A DNA stretch of 6,181 bases from positions 1 through 6,181 of the forward strand of contig DXGD01000479.1 in assembly GCA_019114115.1 (NCBI GenBank), written 5' to 3'. Under the pieces are notes generated by a model, which was given only the letters and a program-made list of their open reading frames with translations, was not told the origin of the DNA and made no database searches. The stretch's first letter is position 1; each line of letters begins with the position of its first letter. Shown here piece after piece: positions 6,093 to 6,181 of the stretch. The translations under genes were made by a program, and so were the position numbers. This stretch comes from Candidatus Nesterenkonia stercoripullorum. Lineage in GTDB: Bacteria > Actinomycetota > Actinomycetes > Actinomycetales > Micrococcaceae.

Positions 6093-6098
6093 AGGGTA
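6093..6098 (-). promoter_or_regulatory. -10 element of panB, likely leaderless
   Basis: TACCCT on the minus strand fits TAnnnT and ends 7 nt before the ATG at 6085, so the mRNA would start at or next to the start codon. The nearest GA-rich stretch is on the upstream side of the hexamer, too far for a Shine-Dalgarno. No -35 consensus is seen at 16-18 bp. Confidence 0.45.
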
Positions 6099-6110
6099 CT
6101 CCCTCGGCTT

Positions 6111-6122
6111 CAGGCGCGCCTG
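6111..6122. promoter_or_regulatory. Perfect 12-bp palindrome upstream of panB
   Basis: CAGGCGCGCCTG is fully self-complementary and starts 12 bp upstream of the proposed -10, overlapping the -35 position of the panB promoter. That is a typical place for a repressor operator. It could also be chance in GC-rich DNA; no regulator gene is in the window. Confidence 0.3.
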
Positions 6123-6181
6123 GCCGGTTCGGTTCTGCCGGCGACGTCGTCTGTGGAGAACCCGCGCCGATGTCTCCGGTC
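6123..6181. other. Right-end noncoding tail
   Basis: I see no gene in these last 59 bases. A 6-bp inverted repeat, GGTTCT (6131-6136) and AGAACC (6157-6162), with a 20-nt spacer is present and may be chance. Whatever lies upstream of panB starts beyond the window. Confidence 0.3.

Overview
The window is GC-rich, densely coding chromosomal DNA from an actinobacterium, most likely of the order Micrococcales (Arthrobacter, Brevibacterium or Brachybacterium relatives). This rests on the GC-rich codon use, a polyphosphate-type glucokinase, a MapB-like methionine aminopeptidase with the actinobacterial N-terminal arm, and apparently leaderless genes. The genus is not resolved. No mobile element, tRNA, rRNA, CRISPR array or phage gene is visible.

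Layout, left to right. (1) A 12-helix APC-superfamily amino acid/amine permease on the + strand (9-1469); its ribosome binding site touches the window edge. (2) A convergent gap (1470-1587) with two short GC hairpins and a degenerate 13-bp tandem repeat ending at the next gene's stop codon. (3) Three minus-strand genes in a row: an MFS transporter (4739-3519), methionine aminopeptidase map (3496-2540) and polyphosphate glucokinase ppgK (2442-1588). (4) A divergent region (4740-4921) with two GC hairpins. (5) A 56-residue SPOR-like protein on the + strand (4922-5092). (6) A second convergent gap with a degenerate ~14-bp tandem repeat that runs into the panB stop codon. (7) panB on the minus strand (6085-5156), ketopantoate hydroxymethyltransferase of pantothenate/CoA synthesis. 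(8) About 96 bp upstream of panB with a promoter candidate and a perfect 12-bp palindrome.

The genes are mostly housekeeping: glucose phosphorylation using polyphosphate, N-terminal Met removal, and the first committed step to pantothenate, with two transporters of unknown substrate. They do not form one pathway. The grouping of panB, the small SPOR-like gene, map and ppgK resembles arrangements I recall from Micrococcales chromosomes (recollection, not checked).

I see no clear new biological system. The points most worth a second look are the two unrelated short tandem repeats, each placed at the 3' end of a minus-strand gene in the two convergent gaps; the -10-like hexamers 6-7 nt before the start codons of map, the SPOR-like gene and panB, which suggest leaderless mRNAs; and the low-complexity N-terminal extensions on all three enzymes.
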